64,000 bases of DNA from Bacteroidota bacterium. GTDB taxonomy: Bacteria > Bacteroidota > Bacteroidia > Chitinophagales > Chitinophagaceae. Made by a program: the position numbers and the translations under genes. Shown in pieces: positions 19,210 to 29,343 of the stretch. Below the pieces are notes generated by a model. The model was not told where the DNA came from, ran no database searches, and saw nothing but the letters and a program-made list of their open reading frames with translations. Position 1 is the first letter of the stretch. Every line of letters starts with the position of its first letter. Location of the stretch: positions 1 to 64,000 of the forward strand of contig JABDHF010000009.1 of NCBI GenBank assembly GCA_013285595.1. The letters are read 5' to 3'.

Positions 19210-20571
19210 TTAGTGCTTATAGTCCAGGTGCGATCCGCCATCTGTCTTTGCCTTATATTCCGTCTGGTCATTTGCCATACCTGTGCCGTGGCAGCAATTA
19301 CAGGGCACATCCTGGTACTTCATATACCCGATACCCGCACCCATAGCATGGTTAAACGACTTATTCACAATAGTACCCCGGCCTCCGCAGCAGCTGCATT
19401 TCTTGTTGTCCGCATTGCGTTGCTTTATGGCATCATACTCGGCATTATCCTGCAGCCGGTGTATTTCCTCAGCTCTGCCCTTTGGCGAAACGGTATAGGC
19501 GTCATTTTTCCATAAAATGAACGGATACTCCACATCCCGCTCCCAGGCTGTCTCCGGTACATCTCCGCCGCTCTTGGCTAGGAAGGTACAGACTATATAA
19601 TGCTTAAAATCCGGGTTCTTATCATAGAAGCTTTCGCGCTCCGGTGCTATGAACACGCCATTCACCGGCTCATTACTGCCTTTAGGATGGAATACACACT
19701 TTGATTCATATCTATTCATTTTTGTATTGATTCTTTGCTTCGATATATCGTATGTACCATTTACCTCTGGCCCTTCGCCATCAATGAGCATTACGCCGTC
19801 TCCGGTAAAAATATCATGCGAGAATTTCCCATCCATTATCCTGATATCCGGCACTCCTGAAGCCGATATACTGGCAAGTATCTTGCGCCCATGCCCGCTG
19901 GAGCAGTCGCCAGACACACAAGTATCGCCACTAGCTATTTTAGCCGCATCATAATTGCCGTCAAAATCCGCGCCCCAGCCTTTTACAGCGATCACGCTGC
20001 CTGCCACGCTCAGGTGGTCCGTCCATTTCGTAGCCGGCCATGGGCGGCAGTACGATGGTGGTAATGTACCCATGGCAGCGCTGCGGTCACTCGGGTCTAT
20101 AACGCCTATAGTTACGATGCCCAGGGTTTTATCAGCATTTAATGTTAGTATAGCTACCGCAATATGCTTATAATACAGCGTATCTGCAAGATCACCATTA
20201 GGGAGCTTTGTCAGCTCTTTTTTCATAGCGTATCCGCTGCCCTTTATAGTGGTTATCGCTTCAACGATCGCTGCCACACCATCATAGTTCCTGTATACAA
20301 AAGAAAATAGGCTATAGCCGGTCTTACTATCCGTTGTTATAAACTGCTCCTCGGTTTGGGGGCTGGCCAACGCGGTCGTATAAGGTGGAGAAACGCTGTA
20401 AGTAGTGCTTGTAGCGTCGCTATAAGCTACGGGGCCTCGCCGGTAAGGGTAATCCTGTGTAGCATAGGTTACCGTTTGCGTCACAAAATCCCTCATTGAT
20501 TCAGTATCATATTTAGCGCTAACCGACTGGCAGCAGATAAAAACCAGGAACAAGACAAATAGAGTCCTCAT
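19210..20571 (-). CDS. secreted hypothetical protein with C-terminal DnaJ-like cysteine repeats
   Basis: Signal peptide MRTLFVLFLVFICCQSVSA; CSCCGGRGTIV and CNCCHGTGMAN. Confidence 0.6.
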   Translation of the reverse strand: MRTLFVLFLVFICCQSVSAKYDTESMRDFVTQTVTYATQDYPYRRGPVAYSDATSTTYSVSPPYTTALASPQTEEQFITTDSKTGYSLFSFVYRNYDGVAAIVEAITTIKGSGYAMKKELTKLPNGDLADTLYYKHIAVAILTLNADKTLGIVTIGVIDPSDRSAAMGTLPPSYCRPWPATKWTDHLSVAGSVIAVKGWGADFDGNYDAAKIASGDTCVSGDCSSGHGRKILASISASGVPDIRIMDGKFSHDIFTGDGVMLIDGEGPEVNGTYDISKQRINTKMNRYESKCVFHPKGSNEPVNGVFIAPERESFYDKNPDFKHYIVCTFLAKSGGDVPETAWERDVEYPFILWKNDAYTVSPKGRAEEIHRLQDNAEYDAIKQRNADNKKCSCCGGRGTIVNKSFNHAMGAGIGYMKYQDVPCNCCHGTGMANDQTEYKAKTDGGSHLDYKH

Positions 20572-20869
20572 CTTTTTTTGGTGTAAAAGAAACCCTATTG
20601 GAGCACATGTCTATACCTTCTTGAGGGTATATTTATAGAAGGTTCGCGGTGCTCCCTCACATTCAAACGCTGTAACTTTCCTTAATAATGCCGGCGCATC
20701 CAGTCAATATATCTATGATAGCTATCTGCATCCGCTCAACCAGAACCATAGTACCTAAAATATGCAAAAATACCTAAAGCCCTCCCCGAAAGACACTTCG
20801 TAACCCGCGCCAGTTGCCGATTTTAAATTAAAATAATAATAAAAAACATGAACAACCCCTGGGATCCGC

Positions 20870-22816
20870 CTATCTCAGTAATTCCACATCACCCTTCAAA
20901 AAACCATCTTTACCAAGCCGGTCGGTATAGCTGATCTCCCAGAAATAAGTGCCTATATCGGCTTTCTTACCGTTAAACGTACCATCCCATCCCGTTTCAA
21001 ACGAGGTAGTGTAGTATACTTCCTGTCCCCACCTGTTATATACCCTGAAGTAATGCAAACCCTTATATCCTACAGCTATCGGCCTGAAATAGTCATTCTT
21101 ACCGTCGCCATTAGGCGTAAAGGCCGATGGCACCAGGAAGCTTGCGTGGCTTACTGCAAATACCTTTACCGTATCATCACCGGAGCACCCATATGTGCTC
21201 GATACATGCACGTAATAGACATAAGTCCCGGTATCCGGAAAATAGCCGGTTGGGTTATACACGTCTGTGCTGTTCAGGTGGTCCGGCGGCGACCACGTAT
21301 AGTCAAGCCCTCCCGTAGCATTAAATTGCACCATTTCCCCTTTTACTATCACAGTATCATTACCTGCAAGCGGCTTGAATTGATCCACTATTATTTGCCT
21401 CACCGCAGTATCTGCACAATTCTTAGCATTCTGCGACATCAGTATCACATTATAGGTGCCGCCATATTTATAGGCATGTTCAGGGTTTTCCGCTGCAGAG
21501 CTATCCCCATCTCCAAATACCCATTTCCAGTAGTTGATAGGCTTTATCGTAGCGGTCGACAGGTCGGTAAAGCTTATCGGCACACCCGGGCACAACCGGC
21601 CGCTGTCTGTGAATGCAGCTATGAACTTAGGATATACTTTTACAAACCTCGTTATACTATCAGGGCAGGTAGTGCTGGGGTTCACCAGCAGCTTAACAGA
21701 AAACGTACCTGTATCAGGATAAGTATAGGTAGGCTCAAATTCATTAGACATATCAGTACTGGAGCCAGGCACACCAAAACTCCACAGGTAAGCAAACCCT
21801 CCCGAACTCGTATTTACAAAGTGTATCGTATAATCCTTGCAGTCTACAATAAAGGTGTTAGGGTCAGTGGAAAATTGTGGTATATCTGCCACCACAGTTT
21901 TCGAGCAGTCCGTCACCACAAACTGGAATTCCCTCACTACCGTATTGATCAGTATGCCATCCCTGTATTCGCTGCAGTAGATCGCTACCAGGTAACGGCC
22001 AAGTTGATTTGGAGTGCCGGTAATAATTCCCGTTACCGGGTCTATGTGTATAGCCGGATATGCACTTATCGGCGCCCGGGCCGAGAATGGGTTTAGGTAT
22101 TGTACGCTATCTGTATACGGAGGCCGGGTAGGGTAGGGTTTCGAAGAATTCGGGTCACTGGCGCCGTTTAGTGCCGTAGCAAAGCCGTAACTGAGCGAGT
22201 CACCATCAGCATCCGTGGCCGAATGATCGTAAATGAGCGGATTATTCAGGCATATGATCTGGGGCGGATAATTCTTGAACACGGCACTGTTATTCTTAAC
22301 CGGTGGCGGTGGAATTACCCCGAAATAAGTAGACCCGCTTTGGCCGGGCCTGTAAATGTTCCGGATCACCCCATTCCGGCAGCATCGTTGGTAAGTAAGG
22401 GTATAGCCAGAGGCGTTAACAGGCAAATAATAGGTCTTAATAAAGGTTTTTTTAATAAGGCACGTAGGCGGTACATTTTTTACACAGGCATTAGTAAAAT
22501 TTGCAGGTACCGAAACCGCAGTTGTAAATTGTACAGAAGTATCTATGTAAGCATAATTATCCGAAGGGCTGATGTGGGTACTAAATATGCCAATATAGGC
22601 CGGGTTATCTTCCGCAATAGCTTCGGGAGCGCCGTTTATACAATCTTCATATATACTTAGGCTCATCTTGTATATACGGCACAGTGTACCCGAAAAAGTG
22701 GTGTCTCCCAGGTATTGATAGGTCATTTCCCCACCCACAATGTGCGTGGCATTCGCATCTGTTAAGCACAGCGACAGGAGAAGTGATAATACCGCAGCTT
22801 TGAAAAAGGTTTTCAT
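20870..22816 (-). CDS. PKD-repeat protein with gliding-motility C-terminal (T9SS type B) domain
   Basis: PKD-like WKWVFGDGDSSAAENPEHAY; C-term LVPSAFTPNGDGKNDYFRPIAVGYKGLHYFRVYNRWGQEVYYT. Confidence 0.88.
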   Translation of the reverse strand: MKTFFKAAVLSLLLSLCLTDANATHIVGGEMTYQYLGDTTFSGTLCRIYKMSLSIYEDCINGAPEAIAEDNPAYIGIFSTHISPSDNYAYIDTSVQFTTAVSVPANFTNACVKNVPPTCLIKKTFIKTYYLPVNASGYTLTYQRCCRNGVIRNIYRPGQSGSTYFGVIPPPPVKNNSAVFKNYPPQIICLNNPLIYDHSATDADGDSLSYGFATALNGASDPNSSKPYPTRPPYTDSVQYLNPFSARAPISAYPAIHIDPVTGIITGTPNQLGRYLVAIYCSEYRDGILINTVVREFQFVVTDCSKTVVADIPQFSTDPNTFIVDCKDYTIHFVNTSSGGFAYLWSFGVPGSSTDMSNEFEPTYTYPDTGTFSVKLLVNPSTTCPDSITRFVKVYPKFIAAFTDSGRLCPGVPISFTDLSTATIKPINYWKWVFGDGDSSAAENPEHAYKYGGTYNVILMSQNAKNCADTAVRQIIVDQFKPLAGNDTVIVKGEMVQFNATGGLDYTWSPPDHLNSTDVYNPTGYFPDTGTYVYYVHVSSTYGCSGDDTVKVFAVSHASFLVPSAFTPNGDGKNDYFRPIAVGYKGLHYFRVYNRWGQEVYYTTSFETGWDGTFNGKKADIGTYFWEISYTDRLGKDGFLKGDVELLR

Positions 22817-22857
22817 TAATTATTATCCTGGATATTGCAAAAGTAGTTGTTTGGCCA

Positions 22858-24786
22858 TTACCTTATCAAAGTTACATCACCTTTTAAAAAACTATCCTTC
22901 CCAAATCTATCGGTGAAGCTGATCTCCCAGTAATAAGTTCCTATATCGGCCTGTTTGTTATTATACGTTCCATCCCAGCCCGTTTCAAGTGTAGTGCTGT
23001 AATATACCTCCTGTCCCCACCTGTTGTATACCCTGAAGTACTTTATCCCGCTATACCCCGCAGCTATCGGCCTGAAAATATCGTTCCTGCCATCCCCGTT
23101 AGGAGTAAACCCTGTAGGCAAAGAAAAAGAGGCAAGGCTTACCACTCTCACCTTTAGTGTGTCGTCACCCTCACAGCCGTATTCATTACCTACATGCACA
23201 TAATAGACATACTGGCCGGTATCCGGGTAGTGCCCCACAGGATCATGGCCTTTCACTTTGTCCAGGTTATCTGCCGGAGACCAGGTATAAGATACGCCAC
23301 CCGTAGCATTAAATTGTATGCTTTCATCTTTAACTATTACGGTATCGTTTCCCGCAAATGGCCTGAAGTTATCTATCATCACCTGCTTTACCACGGTATC
23401 CACGCAGTTCTTAATATTCCCCGATATGAGTATTACATTGTAAGTGCCGCCAAATGTATAGGTATGCACCGGGTTTTGAGAGAAGATGCTATCACCATCA
23501 CCAAAGTTCCATTTCCACGAGTTAATAGGCTTTATCGTTGCGCTGGAAAGGTCTTGAAAACTCAAAGAAGCCCCCAGGCAGTAGCTGCCGCTATCAGAAA
23601 AATCGGCGTGGAATTTCGGGTATATCTTCACGAACCTCGAAATGCTGTCCGGGCACGTAGAGCCTGGGTTTACTATTAGCTTAACCTCAAAGGTCCCCGT
23701 ATCAGGGTAGGTAAAAGTAGGCTGAAACGTACCCGACGTGTCGGCCTGCGCTTCCGGCAGCCCAAAATTCCAGTGATAGTTAAAGCCACCTGTGCTCGTA
23801 TTCACAAAGTGGACAGTATAGTCCTCGCAATCCACAATATAAGTATTGGGTTCTGTAGAGTATTGCGGCATATCTGCCACTACTACCTTCGTGCAACTGG
23901 TTACCACAAACTGGAATTCCCTTTTTATTGTATTGATCAGTATTCCATCGCGATACTCATTGCAATACACAGTTACCAGGTAACGGCCCAGCCTGTTTGG
24001 GGTGCCGGTTATCTGCCCGGTAACCGGGTCTATCTGTATCGCCGGAAAACCGGTCATAGGCACTTTTGAAGAAAAAGGGGTAATATATTTTACGGTATCA
24101 TAAGGTGGGGGTGAAGGTATTGGCTTTATATTGGCATCTGTGGCGCCAAGCAGCGCCGGGGAAAAGCCATAGCTGAGCGAATCCCCGTCGGCATCGGTAG
24201 CAGAGTTATCGTAAAACAGTGGGTTATTCAGGCATATGATCTGGGGCGGATAATTAGTGAACACCGCACTATTGTTAGTGATCTGCTCTGGTGGTATGGT
24301 GCAATAATAAGTAGAGCCATTGTCGCCCGGGTCCAGTATATTCATCACCTGGTTATTCCTGCAGCACCGCTGATAAGATACCACATAGCCAGCAGCATTT
24401 ACAGGCAAAGCATACCTTTTAACGAACGTCTTTTTAAGCAGGCATACCGGGGGAATATTCGCCACGCATGAATTATTAAAGTTAGCAGGAACAGAAACAG
24501 CTGACGTAAAGAAGATATTGGTATCTATCCTTATAGTGGCATGTGAACCTGCATCAAACACTCCGAAAAATGCAGGATTATCCTGTGCAATGGCTTCAAC
24601 CTGGCCATTAAAGCAATCTTCATAAATACTAAGGCTAACAACGTATATGTGAAATTTAAGTGGCCCTGCAGTACTATCTCCCAGGTATTTATAAGTCATT
24701 TCCCCGCCCACAATATGAGATGCCCTCGCCTGGAAAAATGAAAGCGATAAACTGACAAAAAATATGGCAAACCAATTCCTGATCAT
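22858..24786 (-). CDS. PKD-repeat protein with gliding-motility C-terminal (T9SS type B) domain, tandem paralog
   Basis: Same architecture; C-term LPTGFTPNGDGRNDIFRPIAAGYSGIKYFRVYNRWGQEVYYS. Confidence 0.88.
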   Translation of the reverse strand: MIRNWFAIFFVSLSLSFFQARASHIVGGEMTYKYLGDSTAGPLKFHIYVVSLSIYEDCFNGQVEAIAQDNPAFFGVFDAGSHATIRIDTNIFFTSAVSVPANFNNSCVANIPPVCLLKKTFVKRYALPVNAAGYVVSYQRCCRNNQVMNILDPGDNGSTYYCTIPPEQITNNSAVFTNYPPQIICLNNPLFYDNSATDADGDSLSYGFSPALLGATDANIKPIPSPPPYDTVKYITPFSSKVPMTGFPAIQIDPVTGQITGTPNRLGRYLVTVYCNEYRDGILINTIKREFQFVVTSCTKVVVADMPQYSTEPNTYIVDCEDYTVHFVNTSTGGFNYHWNFGLPEAQADTSGTFQPTFTYPDTGTFEVKLIVNPGSTCPDSISRFVKIYPKFHADFSDSGSYCLGASLSFQDLSSATIKPINSWKWNFGDGDSIFSQNPVHTYTFGGTYNVILISGNIKNCVDTVVKQVMIDNFRPFAGNDTVIVKDESIQFNATGGVSYTWSPADNLDKVKGHDPVGHYPDTGQYVYYVHVGNEYGCEGDDTLKVRVVSLASFSLPTGFTPNGDGRNDIFRPIAAGYSGIKYFRVYNRWGQEVYYSTTLETGWDGTYNNKQADIGTYYWEISFTDRFGKDSFLKGDVTLIR

Positions 24787-25595
24787 TTATTTAACCGGCG
24801 GTCATAACAGTAGTCAACAAATGCCCTAAGGTCTGCAACTAAGTTGCCAGGCGCTTCCAGCATGCTCATATGCCCGCAATTATTATAAAAAGTTACGAAA
24901 TTAATTGGAGATTTATTGCAAAATTCTAATATTTTTTTAAAATTGATTACATTATCATCTTCACCTATGATCCATTGCAATGGGAAAGTGGCAGAATCAA
25001 GCGTGCTCACCTCGTCTTTCCTGCCTATCATAGCCTCGTAAAAATTGATCAATCCTTTATCTTCGATCTCCAATGCCAGCGCTATCTGTTCTTCAATATC
25101 CTGCGGTTGCGATAGCTTATGGGCGTCAGAAAAAAGGTTAGGTACCATCTGGGTTATAAACAACTTCTTAGCTCCCCTTTTGATCAGGTCAATCGCCTTA
25201 CGTCTCGTTTGCTTCTTTTCCTCATCATCAGCCTGCGGAGTAGAGTGTACTAACGACAGGCCTCTTACTTTATCAGGATACATAGCCGCAAATGCAAGCC
25301 CCACATAGCCGCCCATGGAGTGCCCCACAATAACAGCTGCATCTATATGCTCCTTATCCATAACAGCTTTAACACACTCCGCCATCTGGCCGATACTTGT
25401 CGCATCATCTAATGCACTGTTCCCACTGCCCGGGAAATCAGGTATCACAAGTGTATAATGCAAAGCCAGTTCATCCCATATTTTTCGCCACAAGGTGCCA
25501 CTTTCCGGAAAGCCATGCAGCAGGAAGACAAATGGGCCGGAACCCATTTTGCGATAAAAGATCCGGGAAGATATCGATGTGCTGATCTCAGGCAT
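24783..25595 (-). CDS. alpha/beta hydrolase
   Basis: FLLHGFPESGTLW, IVGHSMGGYVGLA, NNCGHMSMLEAP. Confidence 0.9.
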   Translation of the reverse strand: MPEISTSISSRIFYRKMGSGPFVFLLHGFPESGTLWRKIWDELALHYTLVIPDFPGSGNSALDDATSIGQMAECVKAVMDKEHIDAAVIVGHSMGGYVGLAFAAMYPDKVRGLSLVHSTPQADDEEKKQTRRKAIDLIKRGAKKLFITQMVPNLFSDAHKLSQPQDIEEQIALALEIEDKGLINFYEAMIGRKDEVSTLDSATFPLQWIIGEDDNVINFKKILEFCNKSPINFVTFYNNCGHMSMLEAPGNLVADLRAFVDYCYDRRLNK

Positions 25596-26796
25596 TGGCT
25601 ACAATGGCTTTTGTTGTACTGTTCTTATATATCGTGCCATAAAGGAATAGCAACGCTGCGAACAGCGGGTAAAACTCAGGTATAATGCACTGTATTTTTA
25701 ACAGATGCAAAACGAACGAGGCTAATATCAGGACTATCGCCACAAGTGAATACCTGCTGGCTCCCTTCGGCCTGAAAAATGCTAATATAAGGTTGGTAGG
25801 CAGGCACCACAGAATATTGAAGTTATTACCGCAGCCCTGGTGGTCTGTACCAAACCACATTACCAGTATCAGGATGCCCAATAACCCGGTTACCAGGAAT
25901 AGCAAAGCCCCCATTACTCTGCCAAGCACGCGTAAGCGCTTAATGGAAAGCCCCAGTATCGTCAGTATCGCAACTACGCAGGTCATAAGCAAAGGGCCAT
26001 TGATACCTGGCTTTGGCAATGGTGTACCCGCTAGTATAATTGAAGCTGGCGCTGCTATTTTTTGGCCATTTACAGTAGCTCCGGCAATACCATCTCTTAA
26101 ATAGTCAGGAAGAAACATGATATCGTCATTGGTCATAACCCTGTCTATGCGGCTGCCCAGCAGTATGTTTACACCCGTTCTCGTCCAGTGGTCGCCGGCG
26201 AAGTATATATTGATAATGTCGCGGAAAGAAAGCCGTTGATCCTGCGGTAAAGCGCGCCCATATTGGAAAGCCGTGCCAAATACATCTGGTTTCGGGAAAA
26301 TGTCCCTTATCCTCGTTGCGCAATTATCAAAGAAGAAGTCGTACTTGTAGTACTTATTGGCAGGTTCAGCATTCCACTCCAGGAAATTATAGACATGTAC
26401 CTTCTGTTCATCATTAAGTAGTAATACCTGCTCTTCTACCTTCCTTTTTGCTTTTACATACTCCATTACAAAGTTGTCGTACCGGTCAATATCAAGGTAG
26501 TAGAGCAGCTTACCCTTCATAAACTTCATTTCAAAATCAGGGCCATAGGCAAAGGTGCCGTAGTTGTATACAAGGTCTGTGTGCTGTGTGCTGTCTATTA
26601 TTCTTATGGCTGTATGGCCAAACACCTCGTATATCTCTTCGTTGCCAGGGCCACAGGTAATAAGGCTGATACGCATGTGAGGGCCTGTAGATAAGCTATC
26701 GGCAGCAACCGGAGGTTGTTGCGCATGTAAGGCTACACTTACCAGCAAAGCGAAAGCAATAATGGCTACTTTTCTAAACATGTTACAAAATAACAA
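25588..26796 (-). CDS. DUF4105 protein (lipoprotein N-acyltransferase Lnb-type domain)
   Basis: ISLITCGPGNEEIYEVFGHTAIRIID...YNYGTFAYGPDFEMKFMKGKLLYYL; NCATRIRDI. Confidence 0.75.
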   Translation of the reverse strand: MLFCNMFRKVAIIAFALLVSVALHAQQPPVAADSLSTGPHMRISLITCGPGNEEIYEVFGHTAIRIIDSTQHTDLVYNYGTFAYGPDFEMKFMKGKLLYYLDIDRYDNFVMEYVKAKRKVEEQVLLLNDEQKVHVYNFLEWNAEPANKYYKYDFFFDNCATRIRDIFPKPDVFGTAFQYGRALPQDQRLSFRDIINIYFAGDHWTRTGVNILLGSRIDRVMTNDDIMFLPDYLRDGIAGATVNGQKIAAPASIILAGTPLPKPGINGPLLMTCVVAILTILGLSIKRLRVLGRVMGALLFLVTGLLGILILVMWFGTDHQGCGNNFNILWCLPTNLILAFFRPKGASRYSLVAIVLILASFVLHLLKIQCIIPEFYPLFAALLFLYGTIYKNSTTKAIVANA

Positions 26797-26851
26797 AAGG
26801 GTATGCTAATAAGACAGGGTTTGTGAGAATATTATGAAATAGTAACGATAC

Positions 26852-28054
26852 TTACCCTTTTTTAGCGACTGCTGAATTCCGGTTGCGATAAAACATGCCG
26901 TACATGTATAGCAATGCAATGAACGCCGGGATAAGCTCCATGAGTGGAACAGTTTGCACTTTGAATACCTGCAATAATACGGTTACTCCAAGCAGAGCGA
27001 TAGCCGCCACCGAGTAATATCCTTTTATCTTTGGCTTTAAAAATGGAAGGATAAGATTGGTGGGCAACGCCCATAGTATATTCAGGTTATCGCGGCATGC
27101 CTTATACTCAGAGCCAAACCATAAAAATAACATAAGGCAACCTAACAGCCCACTCAGCAGCGGCAACACTATGCCCATTATCCTGCCAACGATATAAAAT
27201 CTCCTGGCAGAAAAGCCAACTACAGTAAGGATTGCCAACAATAAAGTGAGCATAAACGGCCAGTCGATGCCGGTAGGATAGGGTGGTGGCGTAGGCTCTA
27301 TGGTGATAATGTCTGAGGCAAATTTGTGCCCATTAAGCGTAGCGCCCGCCACACCATCTCTCAGGTAGTCTGGCAGGAACATGACGTCCTTATCAGTCAT
27401 TATCTTATCTATATGATACCCCAGCATCATACTACCACCCACACGGTCCCAATGCATACTGTACATGTATTGGTGAATGATGTCGCGGAAGCTAAGCTTT
27501 GAATATTTCGGCAGCACATGCCCGTAAGCGAACCCTGAACCAAACAGCCGAGGAAATATATCCCTGATGCGGGTGCAGCAATTATCTTCAAAAAACTGGT
27601 AATTATAAAACTTGTTTTTAAAGAGGGCATTATTTTGGATGTAGCCGAGTAATGCCGTTTTCTCATTGTCGCTTAGGAAGAAGACCTGTTCCTGTGCGCC
27701 CTGGTCTGGGTCAACTATATTCTTTGAAAAGAAATTGTAGGGTATTACTGACAGGTAGTATAGAAGATCCCCTGTAGCTACTTTTACCTCAAAGTTTTGC
27801 TCACCGGCATCGAAGGTGCCGTAGTTGTAGGTAAGGTCGCGGGAATCGTCTGCTTTATTGCTGTCGATAACACGCAGGCATACATGGCCGAACTTTTGCC
27901 AGATCATATCTCCGGCATTGTAGGTAAGCAGGCTTATCCGCAGGTGTCTTTTAAGATGAGCTGTATCTGTGGCGCTTTTAGTGGCTGTATCATTTTGCGC
28001 ATACGTGGGTATGTACAATAGAGTAAGTAAAGCAAACCCAAGCCATTTAAGCAT
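26852..28054 (-). CDS. DUF4105 protein, tandem paralog
   Basis: ISLLTYNAGDMIWQKFGHVCLRVID...YNYGTFDAGEQNFEVKVATGDLLYYL; NCCTRIRDI. Confidence 0.75.
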   Translation of the reverse strand: MLKWLGFALLTLLYIPTYAQNDTATKSATDTAHLKRHLRISLLTYNAGDMIWQKFGHVCLRVIDSNKADDSRDLTYNYGTFDAGEQNFEVKVATGDLLYYLSVIPYNFFSKNIVDPDQGAQEQVFFLSDNEKTALLGYIQNNALFKNKFYNYQFFEDNCCTRIRDIFPRLFGSGFAYGHVLPKYSKLSFRDIIHQYMYSMHWDRVGGSMMLGYHIDKIMTDKDVMFLPDYLRDGVAGATLNGHKFASDIITIEPTPPPYPTGIDWPFMLTLLLAILTVVGFSARRFYIVGRIMGIVLPLLSGLLGCLMLFLWFGSEYKACRDNLNILWALPTNLILPFLKPKIKGYYSVAAIALLGVTVLLQVFKVQTVPLMELIPAFIALLYMYGMFYRNRNSAVAKKG

Positions 28055-28069
28055 GATCCAAAAATAACA

Positions 28070-28091
28070 AAAGGCTGCATAAAAGCAGCCT
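28070..28091 (-). terminator. terminator downstream of sdhB
   Basis: aaggctgc/gcagcctt hairpin between sdhB and the DUF4105 gene. Confidence 0.5.
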
Positions 28092-28117
28092 TCGGTTTAT
28101 GTAATTTATAGAGATAA

Positions 28118-28873
28118 TTAACCTTCTGCACTTCCGGAAAATACAGCGCCAACATACTCCCTGTTGAGCCGGGCAATATTTTCCAATGAGATACCTTTAG
28201 GACACTCAGCTTCACACGCGCCAATATTGGTGCAACTGCCAAAGCCTTCGGTATCCATTTGTTTGATCATGTTCACCGCACGCATCTTGCTTTCCGGTTC
28301 ACCCTGTGGTAACAGTGCCAGGTGCGACACCTTAGCCGATACGAACAGCATAGCCGAAGTATTAGGACAGGCAGCAACGCATGCACCACAGCCTATACAG
28401 GTAGCAGCAGCAAAAGATTCATCGGCTTTTTGCTTCTCAATGGGGAGTGCATTTGCATCAACTGCATTACCGGTATTTACAGAGATGTAACCACCGGCAC
28501 CTATAATTCTATCGAATGAAGAACGGTCTACAACCAAGTCTTTTATTACCGGGAATGAGTTGGCGCGCCATGGTTCTACCACTATGGTATCACCGTCTTT
28601 ATACTCGCGCATATGCAACTGGCAGGTAGTGGTCTGATGCCATGGGCCGTGCGCACGGCCATTGATGTACATACTGCACATACCACAAATACCCTCGCGG
28701 CAGTCATGATCGAAAGCAATAGGGTCTTTGCCTTCCGCAACCAATTGCTCATTCAACACATCAAACATTTCAAGGAACGACATTTCTGAAGAAATGCCTT
28801 TTACCTGATAGGTTTCGAATGCACCTTTAGTTTTGTTATTTTTCTGTTTCCACACTTTTAGTGTGAGGTTCAT
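28118..28873 (-). CDS. sdhB: succinate dehydrogenase/fumarate reductase iron-sulfur subunit
   Basis: [43 protein letters not shown]; start moved in to [12 protein letters not shown]. Confidence 0.95.
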   Translation of the reverse strand: MNLTLKVWKQKNNKTKGAFETYQVKGISSEMSFLEMFDVLNEQLVAEGKDPIAFDHDCREGICGMCSMYINGRAHGPWHQTTTCQLHMREYKDGDTIVVEPWRANSFPVIKDLVVDRSSFDRIIGAGGYISVNTGNAVDANALPIEKQKADESFAAATCIGCGACVAACPNTSAMLFVSAKVSHLALLPQGEPESKMRAVNMIKQMDTEGFGSCTNIGACEAECPKGISLENIARLNREYVGAVFSGSAEG

Positions 28874-28893
28874 ATTGTAATGCTGCATAGTAA

Positions 28894-29343
28894 TTATATT
28901 TCTTCTGTTGCCTGATTAGTATATTGTTTTAATAATCCACCTTTCTTAAGCATCAATTTATAAAGTAACTGATATTCTTTTGTTCTAATGTCAATTTTAC
29001 ATGTTCCGGTTGTAATAATTCTCGTTTCCTGGCAAATCTCTTCTGAAATATTTATTAAGCCTATAGTAGTTAAAACCTGCCTGCAAGCCTTTGCTAAATC
29101 TTTTCCTTTTAGCTCGACCCAGTAATAAACCAATTTAGACCCTTGAACTTCTATTAAATAATCACATCTTTCTTCTATGCGATCTTTAAAAACAATTTTA
29201 TCTACTGCCCATTTTCTCACTACATATTTAGACTGATTGTCTAATGTAAAAGAACGGCCTCCCTCACTTGCAGATGGATAAGAAACAACCTTGCCATACT
29301 CAAAAATAAAGTTTTCAAGATCAATTATCATTTTCTCTGCCAT
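28894..29343 (-). CDS. putative PD-(D/E)XK-like nuclease effector, module B
   Basis: [19 protein letters not shown] (D-x15-E-x-K); overlaps the ATPase 3' end (23 nt, or 11 nt from the internal ATG). Confidence 0.55.
   Translation of the reverse strand: MAEKMIIDLENFIFEYGKVVSYPSASEGGRSFTLDNQSKYVVRKWAVDKIVFKDRIEERCDYLIEVQGSKLVYYWVELKGKDLAKACRQVLTTIGLINISEEICQETRIITTGTCKIDIRTKEYQLLYKLMLKKGGLLKQYTNQATEEI

Noticed and set aside
21053-22096. 347-aa ORF antisense to the PKD/T9SS gene
   Set aside because: Lies wholly opposite a well-supported gene and has low-complexity, basic Arg/Tyr/Ile-rich composition; a similar antisense ORF (23194-23679) opposite the paralog indicates codon-composition shadowing.
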